From: Priestia aryabhattai B8W22
GTDB lineage: Bacteria > Bacillota > Bacilli > Bacillales > Bacillaceae_H
Reading direction: 5' to 3'
Assembly (NCBI RefSeq): GCF_000956595.1
Contig: NZ_JYOO01000010.1
Span: forward strand, 92,718 to 156,717
Length of the DNA: 64,000 nucleotides
Shown here piece after piece: positions 8,794 to 17,889 of the stretch (the stretch's first letter is position 1; each line of letters starts with the position of its first letter). The notes beneath the pieces are model-generated. The model searched no databases. It saw only the letters and a list, made by a program, of their open reading frames with translations, and was not told where the DNA came from. The position numbers and the translations under genes are program-made.

Positions 8794-10140
8794 ATGAAAC
8801 TGCAAACAAAGATTATCCTTACATCAACTGCGCTGCTTTTTATTCTGCTAGTAATTGCAAACAGTTCGGTTTACTTTATTTTCAAGAAAACCATGGAAGA
8901 CAATGCAATTGAACGTTTGCAAGCAGAAACAAGCAACGTAACAAATGGTCTCAAACAAACAAGTTCGACAGTTAAACAATCCAATTTGCTTCGTGCTTAT
9001 TTGCCTCCTAACGGAATGATTCGTATTTTACCTAAGTCGGGCAGCCCTTTAGTTGTATCCGTTACTGATCAAACGAAAAAGCTTCAGGCCCTGCCTTATT
9101 CCTATTATTCAAATGAACAAACAACAATCAAAGAAGACGACGGCCATCTATACGCGATTTCACATACTCCCGTCATTTGGACGAACGGTGAAGTCGTTTC
9201 TTTGGAAGTCACGGAACAACTCGAAGACGTGGAACAATCTTTACAGACGTTAAAATTTATCTTGCTTATTGCCTCTCTTGTTATATTGATTCCAACTATA
9301 TTTGCGGGACGGCTTTTAAGTAAAATTATTTTGCTGCCTATCAAATCTCTTATTCATACTATGGAAGAGATTCAAGTGTCTCGCACGTTCAAAAAAATTG
9401 ACCTTTCTTCTTCTTCTAAAGACGAGTTAGATCAAATGGCCAATACCTTCAATAATATGATGGATTTATTAGAGGAAAACTATAAAAAGCAAGAGCAGTT
9501 TGTATCGGATGCTTCTCATGAATTAAAAACACCCCTTACCGTGGTAGAAAGCTATGCCAATATGCTAAAACGCTGGGGAATGAAGCGGCCAGACATTTTA
9601 GAAGAAGCCATCGAAGCCATTCACTCGGAGTCTTTGCGGATGAAACAGCTTACGTCTCAAATGTTGGTACTCGCGAAAGATGAATCTCAGTGGGAGCTTC
9701 ACATGGAACACGTAGATGCGGCCGCCATATGTACACAAACAATCAAGCATCTAGAACAAGCCTTTGAACGAACCATTTATTTAAGCGTAAAAACTGATCA
9801 TCCAATTGTAACAGCCGATGAAAAACGGTTAAAGCAGCTGCTATACATCCTGTTAGATAATGCCATTAAATATAGTGAAAAAGCGGTAGAAGTAACTATA
9901 GCAAGAAACGAAAGCTTTATGATTACGGTCACAGATCAAGGAATTGGTATTCCAAAAGAAGACTTATCAAACGTGTACGAACGCTTTTTTCGCGTAGATA
10001 AAGCAAGAAATCGAGAAACTGGTGGTTCAGGACTCGGATTATCCATTGCTCGAAAGATTGTAGAAGCCCATAGCGGACGTATTGAGATTAGCAGCGATGA
10101 AGGAAAAGGGACATCCGTAACGGTTTGCTTTCCTCTTTAA
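8794..10140 (+). CDS. ykoH: Sensor histidine kinase, YkoH-like
   Basis: Membrane kinase of 448 residues. Transmembrane helices lie at about 9-29 and 153-173, with a short extracellular domain of about 120 residues between, then HAMP (about 174-226). HisKA has His242 in SDASHELKTPLT, and the HATPase domain has LLDNAIKYS, TDQGIGIP and GGSGLGLSIARKI. It starts with ATG 3 nt after the regulator gene. Partner proteins downstream carry exported PepSY domains, which suggests the system senses or controls an envelope protease or peptidoglycan state; this is inference. Confidence 0.9.
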   Translation: MKLQTKIILTSTALLFILLVIANSSVYFIFKKTMEDNAIERLQAETSNVTNGLKQTSSTVKQSNLLRAYLPPNGMIRILPKSGSPLVVSVTDQTKKLQALPYSYYSNEQTTIKEDDGHLYAISHTPVIWTNGEVVSLEVTEQLEDVEQSLQTLKFILLIASLVILIPTIFAGRLLSKIILLPIKSLIHTMEEIQVSRTFKKIDLSSSSKDELDQMANTFNNMMDLLEENYKKQEQFVSDASHELKTPLTVVESYANMLKRWGMKRPDILEEAIEAIHSESLRMKQLTSQMLVLAKDESQWELHMEHVDAAAICTQTIKHLEQAFERTIYLSVKTDHPIVTADEKRLKQLLYILLDNAIKYSEKAVEVTIARNESFMITVTDQGIGIPKEDLSNVYERFFRVDKARNRETGGSGLGLSIARKIVEAHSGRIEISSDEGKGTSVTVCFPL

Positions 10141-10212
10141 TTTCTCACCGTTTCTTAGAGATTTTTAAGAATTGCCTGCTATACTACTTTTTAAGATACT
10201 GGAGGTGAATGT

Positions 10213-10788
10213 ATGAAGAAAACGGTGCTTTTTATACTTATCTTTCTTGCCGTTGGCTCAGCTTGCTTTTACGGAATCGCAAAAGCAATGAATCGATCTG
10301 ATACTATTTTATCCGAATCTGACGTCAGCAGTATGATTCAGCAGAAATACGGCGGCACGATTGAAAATGCAAGCTTTTCTCAAAAAGATGATGAACCGAT
10401 TTATCGAATCACTTTGCTTAAAGATGATATTCCATACCACATCACAGTAAATGGAGAAAATGGAGAAGTCCAGTCATTAATCAAACAAAAAGTAGAGAAA
10501 CAAACGTCTACTCAAACTAAAAATGATACAGAAGAAGAACAAAAAAAGAGCGAGCAGCCACCAGTTTCTCCTACATCCGACGAGCCTCTCATTTCAATGG
10601 AACAAGCAAGAGATATTGCTTTACAAAAAGTAAAAGGAACGTTTTCCTCAGTTGAAATAGAAGAGGAAGAAGATCAGACCTTCTACGAAGTCGAAATTGA
10701 TCAGTCCAAAACAAGAGAAGCTAAAGTGATGATAAATGCTTACTCTGGGCATGTAGATTCCATCACCTATGAAAATGACGACGATTAA
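10213..10788 (+). CDS. Membrane-anchored protein with two PepSY domains
   Basis: A 191-residue extracytoplasmic protein. One N-terminal transmembrane helix (about 4-24) has no lipobox. PepSY-like domains lie at about 35-92 and 118-186, the second with the typical ISMEQARDIALQKVKG start, separated by a Glu/Lys/Gln/Pro-rich linker. PepSY domains are thought to inhibit or regulate peptidases. It sits 72 nt downstream of the YkoH-like kinase with its own strong ribosome binding site (GGAGGTG) and a TATACT -10 box, and ends at a terminator. It corresponds in position to B. subtilis ykoI/ykoJ. The C-terminus is very acidic. Confidence 0.85.
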   Translation: MKKTVLFILIFLAVGSACFYGIAKAMNRSDTILSESDVSSMIQQKYGGTIENASFSQKDDEPIYRITLLKDDIPYHITVNGENGEVQSLIKQKVEKQTSTQTKNDTEEEQKKSEQPPVSPTSDEPLISMEQARDIALQKVKGTFSSVEIEEEEDQTFYEVEIDQSKTREAKVMINAYSGHVDSITYENDDD

Positions 10789-10789
10789 A

Positions 10790-10818
10790 AGTACAGCGGA
10801 AAGCTGTGCTTTTTTTAT
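10790..10818 (+). terminator. Terminator after the first PepSY gene
   Basis: GTACAGC-GGAAA-GCTGTGC followed by TTTTTTT. Confidence 0.8.
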
Positions 10819-10921
10819 ACACCTTTATTTATTTCTAAGAAAATTTTAAACTTCTTCTTCTTTTCCTTTAAAGTTCATTGGCTAAGATAGTCTTAACAAC
10901 AAACTAAGGAGGCCGTAACAT

Positions 10922-11461
10922 ATGAAAGTTATTACAACCGTTTTAGCCAGTGCAGTATTAGTCGGTGGATTAGGTGCAAGTGCATATGCCATGACAGATC
11001 AGCCAAAAAGCAATGACAAGAAGCAAACCACAACGATTGAAGAAGCAAAGGCAAAAGACATTGCTCTTCAAAAAACAGACGGCGGTGACATTACAAATAT
11101 CCAATTAGCCGTAGATGACGGCGTTAAACAATATGAAGTAGACATCACAAAAGGTAATAAAGAATACGATGTAGATATTGACAGCAACAGCGGTAAAATC
11201 ATTGAATTTGATGAAGATCAAAAAGACGATGAAGATGAGAAAGAAGAGAATCTCCAAAACGCTTCCCCTGCTATTTCATTAGATCAAGCAATCAAAACAG
11301 CTTTAAAGAGTGCTAAAGGAACCGTCAATGAAACGGATTTAGACCAAGAAAACGACCGTTTAGTATATGAAATTGAAATTGACACAGCCGCTAAACGTGA
11401 GGCAACTGTTTCAGTAGATGCCAAAAACGGTGAGGTAATCAGTGTAGAAATAGATGATTAA
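10922..11461 (+). CDS. Secreted protein with two PepSY domains
   Basis: A 179-residue exported protein. A signal peptide (about 1-22, ending near ASAYA) is followed by PepSY-like repeats at about 40-98 and 114-178, each with an acidic DVDIDSNSGKI- or VDAKNGEV-type end; an Asp/Glu-rich linker joins them. It is related in layout to the upstream PepSY protein, but cleaved rather than anchored. It has its own promoter region (TAAGAT near 10883) and ribosome binding site AAGGAGG. A bidirectional terminator separates it from the convergent DUF445 gene. It is probably controlled by the adjacent YkoGH-like system. Confidence 0.85.
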   Translation: MKVITTVLASAVLVGGLGASAYAMTDQPKSNDKKQTTTIEEAKAKDIALQKTDGGDITNIQLAVDDGVKQYEVDITKGNKEYDVDIDSNSGKIIEFDEDQKDDEDEKEENLQNASPAISLDQAIKTALKSAKGTVNETDLDQENDRLVYEIEIDTAAKREATVSVDAKNGEVISVEIDD

Positions 11462-11464
11462 TAG

Positions 11465-11497
11465 AAAAAGCACGCTCCAAAAGGAGCGTGCTTTTTT
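11465..11497. terminator. Bidirectional terminator between convergent genes
   Basis: AAAGCACGCTCC-AAAA-GGAGCGTGCTTTTTT: a 12-bp stem with A and T runs on both sides. Confidence 0.92.
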
Positions 11498-12773
11498 ATA
11501 CCGCTAATTTAATAACCGTTAACACAATACCAATCAAGAATCCACATAGAGCGCCGTTCACTCGAATCCACTGCAAATCCTTTCCGACATTGTTTTCCAT
11601 CATATCAACAAGCGTTTCATCATCTAACTTGTCTAAGTTTTCTTGAACAAGCTGTCCAATTTTCGAATGATTATCTTCTACAAAGCTCATGATTTGCTTT
11701 TGAATGGTCGTATCAATTGCTTCTTGACGCTGTGCATCCGCTTCAAGAGCATTCAGCCAGCTCTCCACGTAAGGAACGGCGTAGCTTTTCATAAATTCAG
11801 GGCTTTCAATGAATGCCGTCACTTTCGCTTTCATTTTATCGACGATTTCTGTTAATTTATTCGTTACATTTAATTCATTAATCGTTTTTTGTTTCCATGC
11901 TTCTAATTTTTCAAGAAGTTCTTCATTCTGCTCCAAGCCTTTCAGCTCTTTTCTAATTCCATTTACCAAAGCAAGGCGGTATTCATCATCTTCGTTACGA
12001 AGACGACCTGTAATAGAAAGCAGTAGATTTTGCAAAATAGACCCTAGCTTCTCTTCGTTAATCATACTTTGAAATGATTTTAGAGCAAATTGTAAAATAC
12101 CGTCAAGCTCAATATTATCCAGCGCATTTTTAGCAATACTTCCGAGCTGATACTGCGTTTCTTCTTTTTGAATCCAGCTCTCTCCTTTATTCAAAAGAAC
12201 ATCAAGCGCTTTTTCATCATACTGATTTTTCACCACTTCTCCGACAATCGAATGCACGATAGGTTTTAACTCTATTGCTGAAAGCGATGATTTAAGCTCT
12301 TTTTCAATAATAGGAACTACTTTGTCTGTATCCACACGATTAATCGCATCAACAAGCAGTGCTGTTCCTTTTTGTTGAATCGTTTCCGAATGAACGCCTT
12401 TTCGAACAATCGGAAGCAAACGTTTTGTAAACGCAATTCTTTTTACTTTTTCTTGAATGCTTTCCTTTGACAGCCAGTCGTTTTCAAGCGTTGAGACTAA
12501 CCCTCTTGTAATACGCTGTCTGTTTTTAGGAAGCAGCGCAGTGTGCGGAATAGGAATGCCTAAAGGGTGACGAAAAAGAGCCGTAACGGCAAACCAATCC
12601 GCTAAGCCGCCGACTAATCCAGCTTCGAATCCACCTTGAAGCAACCGACCCCAAATTGAATCACCAAAAGGCATTGTGGCAACGAAGCCCACTCCCATAA
12701 TCGCCAAAGAAATCGTGGCTAAGTGCTTTGATTTCTTCTTTGAGTTTGTTTTTAATACATTATTTGATTCCAT
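11496..12773 (-). CDS. DUF445 membrane protein (YjiN/YheB-like)
   Basis: A protein of about 425 residues of the uncharacterised DUF445 family. Hydrophobic segments lie near both ends (about 20-38 and 402-423), and the long helical middle is rich in Glu, Lys and Leu. The N-terminal block LQGGFEAGLVGGLADWFAVTALFRHPLG is the strongest family mark. I start it at 12773, where AGGATGAGG lies 6 nt before the ATG; another ATG four codons upstream sits inside that ribosome binding site. It is monocistronic, convergent with the PepSY gene. No function can be assigned. Confidence 0.85.
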   Translation of the reverse strand: MESNNVLKTNSKKKSKHLATISLAIMGVGFVATMPFGDSIWGRLLQGGFEAGLVGGLADWFAVTALFRHPLGIPIPHTALLPKNRQRITRGLVSTLENDWLSKESIQEKVKRIAFTKRLLPIVRKGVHSETIQQKGTALLVDAINRVDTDKVVPIIEKELKSSLSAIELKPIVHSIVGEVVKNQYDEKALDVLLNKGESWIQKEETQYQLGSIAKNALDNIELDGILQFALKSFQSMINEEKLGSILQNLLLSITGRLRNEDDEYRLALVNGIRKELKGLEQNEELLEKLEAWKQKTINELNVTNKLTEIVDKMKAKVTAFIESPEFMKSYAVPYVESWLNALEADAQRQEAIDTTIQKQIMSFVEDNHSKIGQLVQENLDKLDDETLVDMMENNVGKDLQWIRVNGALCGFLIGIVLTVIKLAV

Positions 12774-12850
12774 TGTAGTCCTCATCCTTTATTTATTTAA
12801 CTAAACATTTCATCTAGAAATATGTAACGTGATGCAGAAATTTCCGCAAA

Positions 12851-12883
12851 AAAAGAAAGACAAGTCTTTACCCTCGTCTTTCT
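12851..12883 (-). terminator. Terminator after the amino-acid permease gene
   Basis: On the minus strand AGAAAGAC and GTCTTTCT form a stem around a 14-nt loop, followed by TTTTTT. Confidence 0.75.
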
Positions 12884-12900
12884 AGTATATTGCCTTTTTG

Positions 12901-14256
12901 CTATACTTCAAACTTTTTTTCTTTTCGGCTTTTATTAATAAATGAAAAAATAAGGAGTACGACTAAGATAACCGCACATACGCTTGATCCAATCACATTG
13001 TTTTTGTTAAACATGAACGATACAAAAATAACAAGCAGTGCCGCTGTTGCAAAAAGCGTTGTATAAGGGAACCACTTTAATGCGAAAAACGGCTTTTCTT
13101 TATACCCTTTACGCAGCTTTAATTGAGCTAAACAAATGCTTACCCAAATAAGAATAATCGTGAAGCCAGGAATAGTCATTAAATAACTAATTACATTATC
13201 CGGCGTTTTATAGGCTAAAAACACACCTATTAAAATACAAGCAGCTGTAGTCATCAACCCATTAATCGGAATACCGTTTTTCGAAACTTTCAAGAAGCGC
13301 TTTGACGCTTCTCCGCTTTGAGCCATAGCATAGAGCGTACGAGACGTTGCATACATGCCTGAATTCGCTGCTGATAAAACGGCCGTCAATAAAACAAAGT
13401 TCATAATATGAGCCGCACCCGGAAGTCCGGTGATACTAAACACTTGCACAAACGGACTCTCTTGCCCTGATACAGAATTCCAAGGCATAAGGCCGCAAAT
13501 AATTAAAATAGGCAAAATATAAAAACCAATTACTCGCCATACTGTGCCTTTGATTACTTTCGGTAACACATTTTTTACATCTTTTGTTTCGGTTACGGCC
13601 ACACCAATTAGTTCAGCTCCGCCGTAAGAGAACATTACAATTAAAAAGGCACTTAGCACACCGCTCATGCCGTGAGGGAAAAAGCCTCCATGAGCCGTAT
13701 AATTTGCCCAAGGGTTTTGCACTTCACTCGGAATCACACCGAATAAAATAAAAGCTCCCAAGATGATAAAAGCGGTAAGAGCAATTACTTTAATACCCGC
13801 AAACCAAAACTCAATTTCTCCGTAATACTTCACTTGAAATAAATTCATCCCTACAATCAGCACTGCACAGAGAAAGCTTAAGAGCCAAAGAGGTACAGAA
13901 GGGAACCAAAACTTCAAAAAGCTTCCTCCCGCAAGCAGTTCAACAACTGTCACGACAATCCAGTTCACCCAGTACAGCCATCCTACAATAAAAGAAGTTT
14001 GCGTACCAAATGCCTTATGCACTAAATTTTGTACGTTCATATTCGGATAGACAATTGCCATCTCCGCTAGTGCTGTCATTACAATAAATAAAATAAGACC
14101 GCCAAATAAATACGCTAGTACAACACTTGGTCCTGCAATACCGAGCGTATCAGCACTACCTTTAAAAATTCCTGTCCCAATCATACCGGCAAGTGCAATG
14201 AGCTGCACATGACGAGGCAACAGACCTTTTTTTAAATTTTGATCTTGTTTTTCCAT
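12901..14256 (-). CDS. Amino acid permease, APC superfamily
   Basis: Proton-coupled amino-acid importer of 451 residues with about 12 transmembrane helices. The APC signature AGMIGTGIFKGSA is at about 23-35 and SYGGAELIGVAVTE, typical of the AAT subfamily, at about 209-222. It resembles the GABA/aromatic/basic amino-acid permeases of bacilli, but the substrate cannot be chosen from sequence. It is monocistronic. Its leader contains a promoter at 14415-14444 and a terminator-like hairpin at 14314-14346, 58 nt before the ATG, which may attenuate expression. Confidence 0.9.
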   Translation of the reverse strand: MEKQDQNLKKGLLPRHVQLIALAGMIGTGIFKGSADTLGIAGPSVVLAYLFGGLILFIVMTALAEMAIVYPNMNVQNLVHKAFGTQTSFIVGWLYWVNWIVVTVVELLAGGSFLKFWFPSVPLWLLSFLCAVLIVGMNLFQVKYYGEIEFWFAGIKVIALTAFIILGAFILFGVIPSEVQNPWANYTAHGGFFPHGMSGVLSAFLIVMFSYGGAELIGVAVTETKDVKNVLPKVIKGTVWRVIGFYILPILIICGLMPWNSVSGQESPFVQVFSITGLPGAAHIMNFVLLTAVLSAANSGMYATSRTLYAMAQSGEASKRFLKVSKNGIPINGLMTTAACILIGVFLAYKTPDNVISYLMTIPGFTIILIWVSICLAQLKLRKGYKEKPFFALKWFPYTTLFATAALLVIFVSFMFNKNNVIGSSVCAVILVVLLIFSFINKSRKEKKFEV

Positions 14257-14313
14257 GATGCCCGTCCCTTCTGGTTATTTTACGTGTTAGTTTAACCAAA
14301 TCACTTCTTGCTC

Positions 14314-14346
14314 AAAAACCCCTACCGGATGTTCAGTAGGGGTTTT
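14314..14346 (-). terminator. Terminator-like hairpin in the permease leader
   Basis: On the minus strand AAAACCCCTAC and GTAGGGGTTTT form an 11-bp perfect stem with a 10-nt loop, followed by a further T. It lies between a good promoter and the permease ATG, so it is either an attenuator or a backup terminator for the operon upstream. Confidence 0.75.
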
Positions 14347-14414
14347 ACCAACACTGTTTTTTTCTTCTATATAATGAATGAAAATGATTCCGTTTAACCA
14401 CTGTTACTTTAGTC

Positions 14415-14444
14415 ATTTTATGCGTTGAATCGATACATTGTCAA
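14415..14444 (-). promoter_or_regulatory. Sigma-A promoter candidate for the amino-acid permease
   Basis: TTGACA at 14444-14439 and TAAAAT at 14420-14415 on the minus strand, with an 18-nt spacer. Confidence 0.6.
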
Positions 14445-14462
14445 TGTTATTTATTTTCCAAA

Positions 14463-14498
14463 AATAAAGTCAAAAGAGCCTCTATACTCTTTTGACTT
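14463..14498 (-). terminator. Terminator of the glutamine ABC operon
   Basis: AGTCAAAAGAG and CTCTTTTGACT form a perfect 11-bp stem followed by TTATTTTT on the minus strand. The 5' arm overlaps the last codons of glnP. Confidence 0.85.
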
Positions 14499-15141
14499 CT
14501 AATTTTCGTGCAATGATTGATAAAGCATAATTCACAATAAAATACATCATGGCGATGATCAAAAACATCGGCACCACGTAACTTTGTTTCTGTCCGTAAA
14601 TAATTTGAGCGTTGTGGAGCAAATCAGGAAGTGCGATGACCACTGCAAGCGATGTATCTTTTAATAATGAAATGAATTGACTAACTAAAGGAGGTACCAT
14701 TCGTCGCAAAGCTTGTGGCAGCACAACGAAACGAAGCGTTTGATAATAGTTTAAACCTGATGAACGAGCTGCTTCAATTTGTCCTTTTTCAATTGATTTT
14801 AATCCGCTTCGGATAATCTCTGAAATCATAGCAGATTCAAATACAGTGAGGGCCACAATCGCTGCTGACGTAATTTCCATATCAATTCCGATCTCAGGTA
14901 AAGCAAAGTATGTAAAAAAGATGATTAAAAGCAGCGGCAAATTCCGGATAATTTCTACGATAAAAGCAAGCGCATGAGACAAAACGGGAATACGAGCATA
15001 CCTTAAAATACCTACTATACTGCCAATAAGAAAACTTAATACAATTGAAATAAATGCTACTTTTAAAGTGACCCAAAACCCTTCCATTAAGAAGGAAAGG
15101 TGATCAGGAGAATAAGCACCCATAAAATCCATCACTTTCAC
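14482..15141 (-). CDS. glnP: Glutamine ABC transporter permease, GlnP-like
   Basis: Inner subunit of a polar amino-acid importer, 219 residues with five hydrophobic helices. The EAA loop that contacts the ATPase is clear (KSIEKGQIEAARSSGLNYYQTLRF, about residues 114-137). It is last in the order ATPase, binding protein, permease, permease, the same as B. subtilis glnQHMP. It starts 5 nt after the preceding permease. Glutamine is the inferred substrate from operon order and similarity of layout; other polar amino acids remain possible. Confidence 0.88.
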   Translation of the reverse strand: MKVMDFMGAYSPDHLSFLMEGFWVTLKVAFISIVLSFLIGSIVGILRYARIPVLSHALAFIVEIIRNLPLLLIIFFTYFALPEIGIDMEITSAAIVALTVFESAMISEIIRSGLKSIEKGQIEAARSSGLNYYQTLRFVVLPQALRRMVPPLVSQFISLLKDTSLAVVIALPDLLHNAQIIYGQKQSYVVPMFLIIAMMYFIVNYALSIIARKLEVKRV

Positions 15142-15146
15142 TCCTT

Positions 15147-15785
15147 TCAGCTTATTTTACCAAGACGTTTCTCAAGATAACCAACTCCTAAACTCAACGG
15201 AATGGTTAAAACCAAATAGAACAGAGCCGCAAAAATATACACATCAAACACTACGTAAGTTCGAGAGGAAACGAGATCTGCCTGATACATTAAATCAAAG
15301 CCAGCAACAATCCCTAACACGGATGAGTTTTTTACTAAATTAATAAATTGATTCCCAAGAGGAGGAATGACGATTTTAATCGCTTGAGGTAATATAATGA
15401 ACCGCATCGCCTGACCGTACGTAAGGCCAGATGAACGAGCCGCTTCAAGCTGCCCTTTCGGAACAGCCATAATTCCTGCTCGTATGGCTTCGGCTATAAA
15501 AGCTGCCGTATAAATAGTTAGTCCCAGCACTCCAGCTGCTGTACCGCTGATTCCTGCCACAATAAAAATAAAAAAGACGATAACCACGAGTGGAATATTT
15601 CGAATGAACTCTACATAGACCGTACCAATTACATTTACTATTTTGAGAGGGGCTATTCGCATTACCGCAATGATCGTACCAAGTACAAAACTGGCCACTA
15701 AAGCGATCAGACTGGCGATAATGGTGTACTTAAAACCTTCTAAATAAAGATCCATATTGTTCGTCAGAATTGAAAAATCCAACAA
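15147..15785 (-). CDS. glnM: Glutamine ABC transporter permease, GlnM-like
   Basis: Second permease of the importer, about 212 residues, with the HisM/GlnP fold and EAA loop (MAVPKGQLEAARSSGLTYGQAMRF). It pairs with GlnP as a heterodimer. I place the start at the TTG at 15785, 7 nt behind AAAGGAGG; a TTG six codons upstream lies inside that ribosome binding site, and another TTG follows at 15782. It is the third gene of the operon. Confidence 0.86.
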   Translation of the reverse strand: MLDFSILTNNMDLYLEGFKYTIIASLIALVASFVLGTIIAVMRIAPLKIVNVIGTVYVEFIRNIPLVVIVFFIFIVAGISGTAAGVLGLTIYTAAFIAEAIRAGIMAVPKGQLEAARSSGLTYGQAMRFIILPQAIKIVIPPLGNQFINLVKNSSVLGIVAGFDLMYQADLVSSRTYVVFDVYIFAALFYLVLTIPLSLGVGYLEKRLGKIS

Positions 15786-15859
15786 TTTTCTTCCTCCTTT
15801 CAACTAAACAAGCAGGATGAGCATAATGCTGCTCATCCTGAGAAAAGAAAACTGTACGC

Positions 15860-16675
15860 TTATTGTTTGATCCACTTGTCGTGAATTTCATCATATTTTC
15901 CAGAGTCTTTCATCTTTTTAAGCGCATCGTTTAATGCATCTACAAGCTCTTTGTTTCCTTTTTTCACAGCAATGCCATAAGGCTCTTCTGTGAACGGCTT
16001 TCCTACTAACTCATAAGAAGGATCTTCATCAGCCATTCCATAAAGAATAGCATCATCAGTTGTTAAAGCATCTCCTTGCTTAGATTTTAAAGCGGTAAAT
16101 GCTTCTGCATAGTTTTCAAACTCTAATACCGTTGTCTCTGGTGCTTTTTCGCGAATATTAATAGCTGAAGTTGATCCTTTAACAGCCAACACTTTAGTAC
16201 CTTTCTTCAAATCATCGATGCTTTTAATTTTACTGCCTTTTTTCACAAGCAGAGACTGTCCGGCTTGGAAATATACATCCGTAAAATCTACTTCTTTTTT
16301 ACGTTCGTCTGTAATAGTCATTGTCGCAACAACAGCGTCAATATCTCCTTTTTGAAGAAGAGGAACCCTTGTTTTGGACGTAACTTCTTTAAATTCTACC
16401 TTGTTTTCATCTCCTAAAATCTCTTTAGCCAGCTGCTTAGAAATATCAACATCAAAACCTTCTACTTCACCCGTCTTTGGATTCTTCAAGCCAAATAAAC
16501 GCGTATCATTTTTAACTCCAATGACAATTTTCCCTCTGTCTTTGATTTCAGTGAGCGCATCTTTTTTAGCTGATGATCCACTCGTTTCTTCACTTTTCCC
16601 TCCACAAGCCGCTAACATCATAGCCGCTGCTAATGAAAGCACAGCTGCCTTTAAAAACGTTTTTGATTTCTTCAT
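15860..16675 (-). CDS. glnH: Glutamine ABC transporter substrate-binding lipoprotein, GlnH-like
   Basis: Extracellular solute-binding protein of 271 residues, family 3. The lipoprotein signal ends in MLAACGG with the lipidated Cys at about residue 24. The SBP_bac_3 domain starts at about residue 42 (LTEIKDRGKIVIGV) and includes FGLKNPKTGEVEGFDVDI and TSKTRVPLLQKGDIDAVVATMT, as in glutamine/glutamate binders. It delivers substrate to GlnM/GlnP. It is second in the operon. Confidence 0.92.
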   Translation of the reverse strand: MKKSKTFLKAAVLSLAAAMMLAACGGKSEETSGSSAKKDALTEIKDRGKIVIGVKNDTRLFGLKNPKTGEVEGFDVDISKQLAKEILGDENKVEFKEVTSKTRVPLLQKGDIDAVVATMTITDERKKEVDFTDVYFQAGQSLLVKKGSKIKSIDDLKKGTKVLAVKGSTSAINIREKAPETTVLEFENYAEAFTALKSKQGDALTTDDAILYGMADEDPSYELVGKPFTEEPYGIAVKKGNKELVDALNDALKKMKDSGKYDEIHDKWIKQ

Positions 16676-16698
16676 ATTATACTCCCCCTATTAAACAA

Positions 16699-17427
16699 TT
16701 AATGATTTAAAATACGGCTAAGAAATAAACGTGCCCTTTCTTCTTGCGGGTTTTCATAAAACTCAGCCGGAGTTGCCTCTTCTAAGATTTTTCCTTGATC
16801 CATAAATACAATCCGGTCTGCTACTTCTTTCGCAAACCCCATTTCATGAGTTACAACGACCATCGTCATTCCTTCTTTAGCCAATGTTTTCATGACATCC
16901 AGCACTTCTCCAATCATTTCTGGATCAAGGGCAGAGGTAGGCTCGTCAAAAAGCATAATCTCTGGTTTCATCGCAAGTCCCCTCGCAATCGCTACACGCT
17001 GCTGCTGACCGCCTGAAAGCTGGGATGGGTAGGCGTTGGCTTTTTCACCGATTCCTACTTTATCTAAATAGTATAGAGCTGTTTTCTTAGCTTCTTCTGA
17101 CGACTGTCCCAGTACTTTCATAGGTGCTAAAGTAATATTTTCTAAAACCGTTTTGTGCGGATATAAATAAAAATGCTGAAACACCATACCTATATTGCGG
17201 CGCAGTTTATTAATATTTGTTTTTTTATCCGCTACCAATATATTATTTACCGTCAATTGTCCGTTAGATATTGTTTCTAAATAATTTATACATCGCAGCA
17301 TCGTGCTTTTACCCGAACCCGACGGCCCAATTACGACGACAACTTCCCCTTTTTTAATCGTTAAATTGATATCTTTTAATACGTGAAAATCACCGTAATA
17401 CTTGTTCACTCCGTCAAAAACAATCAT
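16699..17427 (-). CDS. glnQ: Glutamine ABC transporter ATP-binding protein, GlnQ-like
   Basis: ATPase of the polar amino-acid importer, 242 residues. Walker A is GPSGSGKST (about 33-41), followed by the Q-loop region [16 protein letters not shown]. The signature is [16 protein letters not shown] and Walker B is [14 protein letters not shown]. The ATG lies 4 nt behind AGGAGG. It is the first gene of the operon; the promoter (17496-17525) overlaps a short perfect palindrome. In B. subtilis this operon responds to nitrogen through TnrA; I looked for a clear TnrA box and did not find one. Confidence 0.93.
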   Translation of the reverse strand: MIVFDGVNKYYGDFHVLKDINLTIKKGEVVVVIGPSGSGKSTMLRCINYLETISNGQLTVNNILVADKKTNINKLRRNIGMVFQHFYLYPHKTVLENITLAPMKVLGQSSEEAKKTALYYLDKVGIGEKANAYPSQLSGGQQQRVAIARGLAMKPEIMLFDEPTSALDPEMIGEVLDVMKTLAKEGMTMVVVTHEMGFAKEVADRIVFMDQGKILEEATPAEFYENPQEERARLFLSRILNH

Positions 17428-17495
17428 TTTCCTCCTCCTAATCTGCGAACAACAATAAATATTTAAATTTTTAAAATATTTAAAATATGTTAAAA

Positions 17496-17533
17496 ATTAT
17501 ATTCTTACCCTTAAAGCAAAGTCAACAGTTGAC
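17496..17533 (-). promoter_or_regulatory. Promoter and palindrome before glnQ
   Basis: TTGACT (17525-17520) and TATAAT (17501-17496) on the minus strand are 18 nt apart. The -35 box lies inside the perfect palindrome GTCAACAGTTGAC (17521-17533), a possible operator. Confidence 0.6.
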
Positions 17534-17886
17534 AAATTATCTCTTTTTTGTAATCAAAATGAACTATCTTCAAATAAAATATGCTAGAAAAATAAAAGGT
17601 TTTGTTGGCATTTGCCGATATGTAAGCATACGTTCGCTAGGCTGAAGGTACTTGTATAAGCTTAATCAATAGATTATATTAGTTAACGCATATCTTTATA
17701 CGAATTGTCTTTCATTTTTATGGAGCAGTTCTCTCTAATCACCCCTCTTTCTAATTATTTACCTATAATTTTATTATATTGATATACCTAATTCCCTTGA
17801 CGGTAAATTAATAAAAAAAGTAAATACAAGCTTCTATTCTTGTTAGAGGTTCTGACATAAATATAGTGAAATTATATTACCCCTCT
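17534..17886. other. Intergenic stretch without recognised gene
   Basis: An AT-rich spacer of about 350 nt between the glnQ promoter and the terminator of the CwlK-like gene. Short open frames lack ribosome binding sites. I see no RNA gene or repeat in it. Confidence 0.5.
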
Positions 17887-17889
17887 AAA

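Noticed and set aside
14347..14420. A 23-codon open frame (starting MTKVTVV) before the permease-leader hairpin, as a leader peptide
   Set aside because: Its ATG overlaps the probable -10 box and it has no ribosome binding site, so it would not be transcribed from that promoter. It also has no run of one amino acid codon.
17428..17520. A TnrA/GlnR box in front of glnQHMP
   Set aside because: I compared the AT-rich segment with TGTNAN7TNACA and found no adequate match.
17570..17660. A short plus-strand open frame in the glnQ-cwlK gap
   Set aside because: No ribosome binding site and no recognisable content; judged random.
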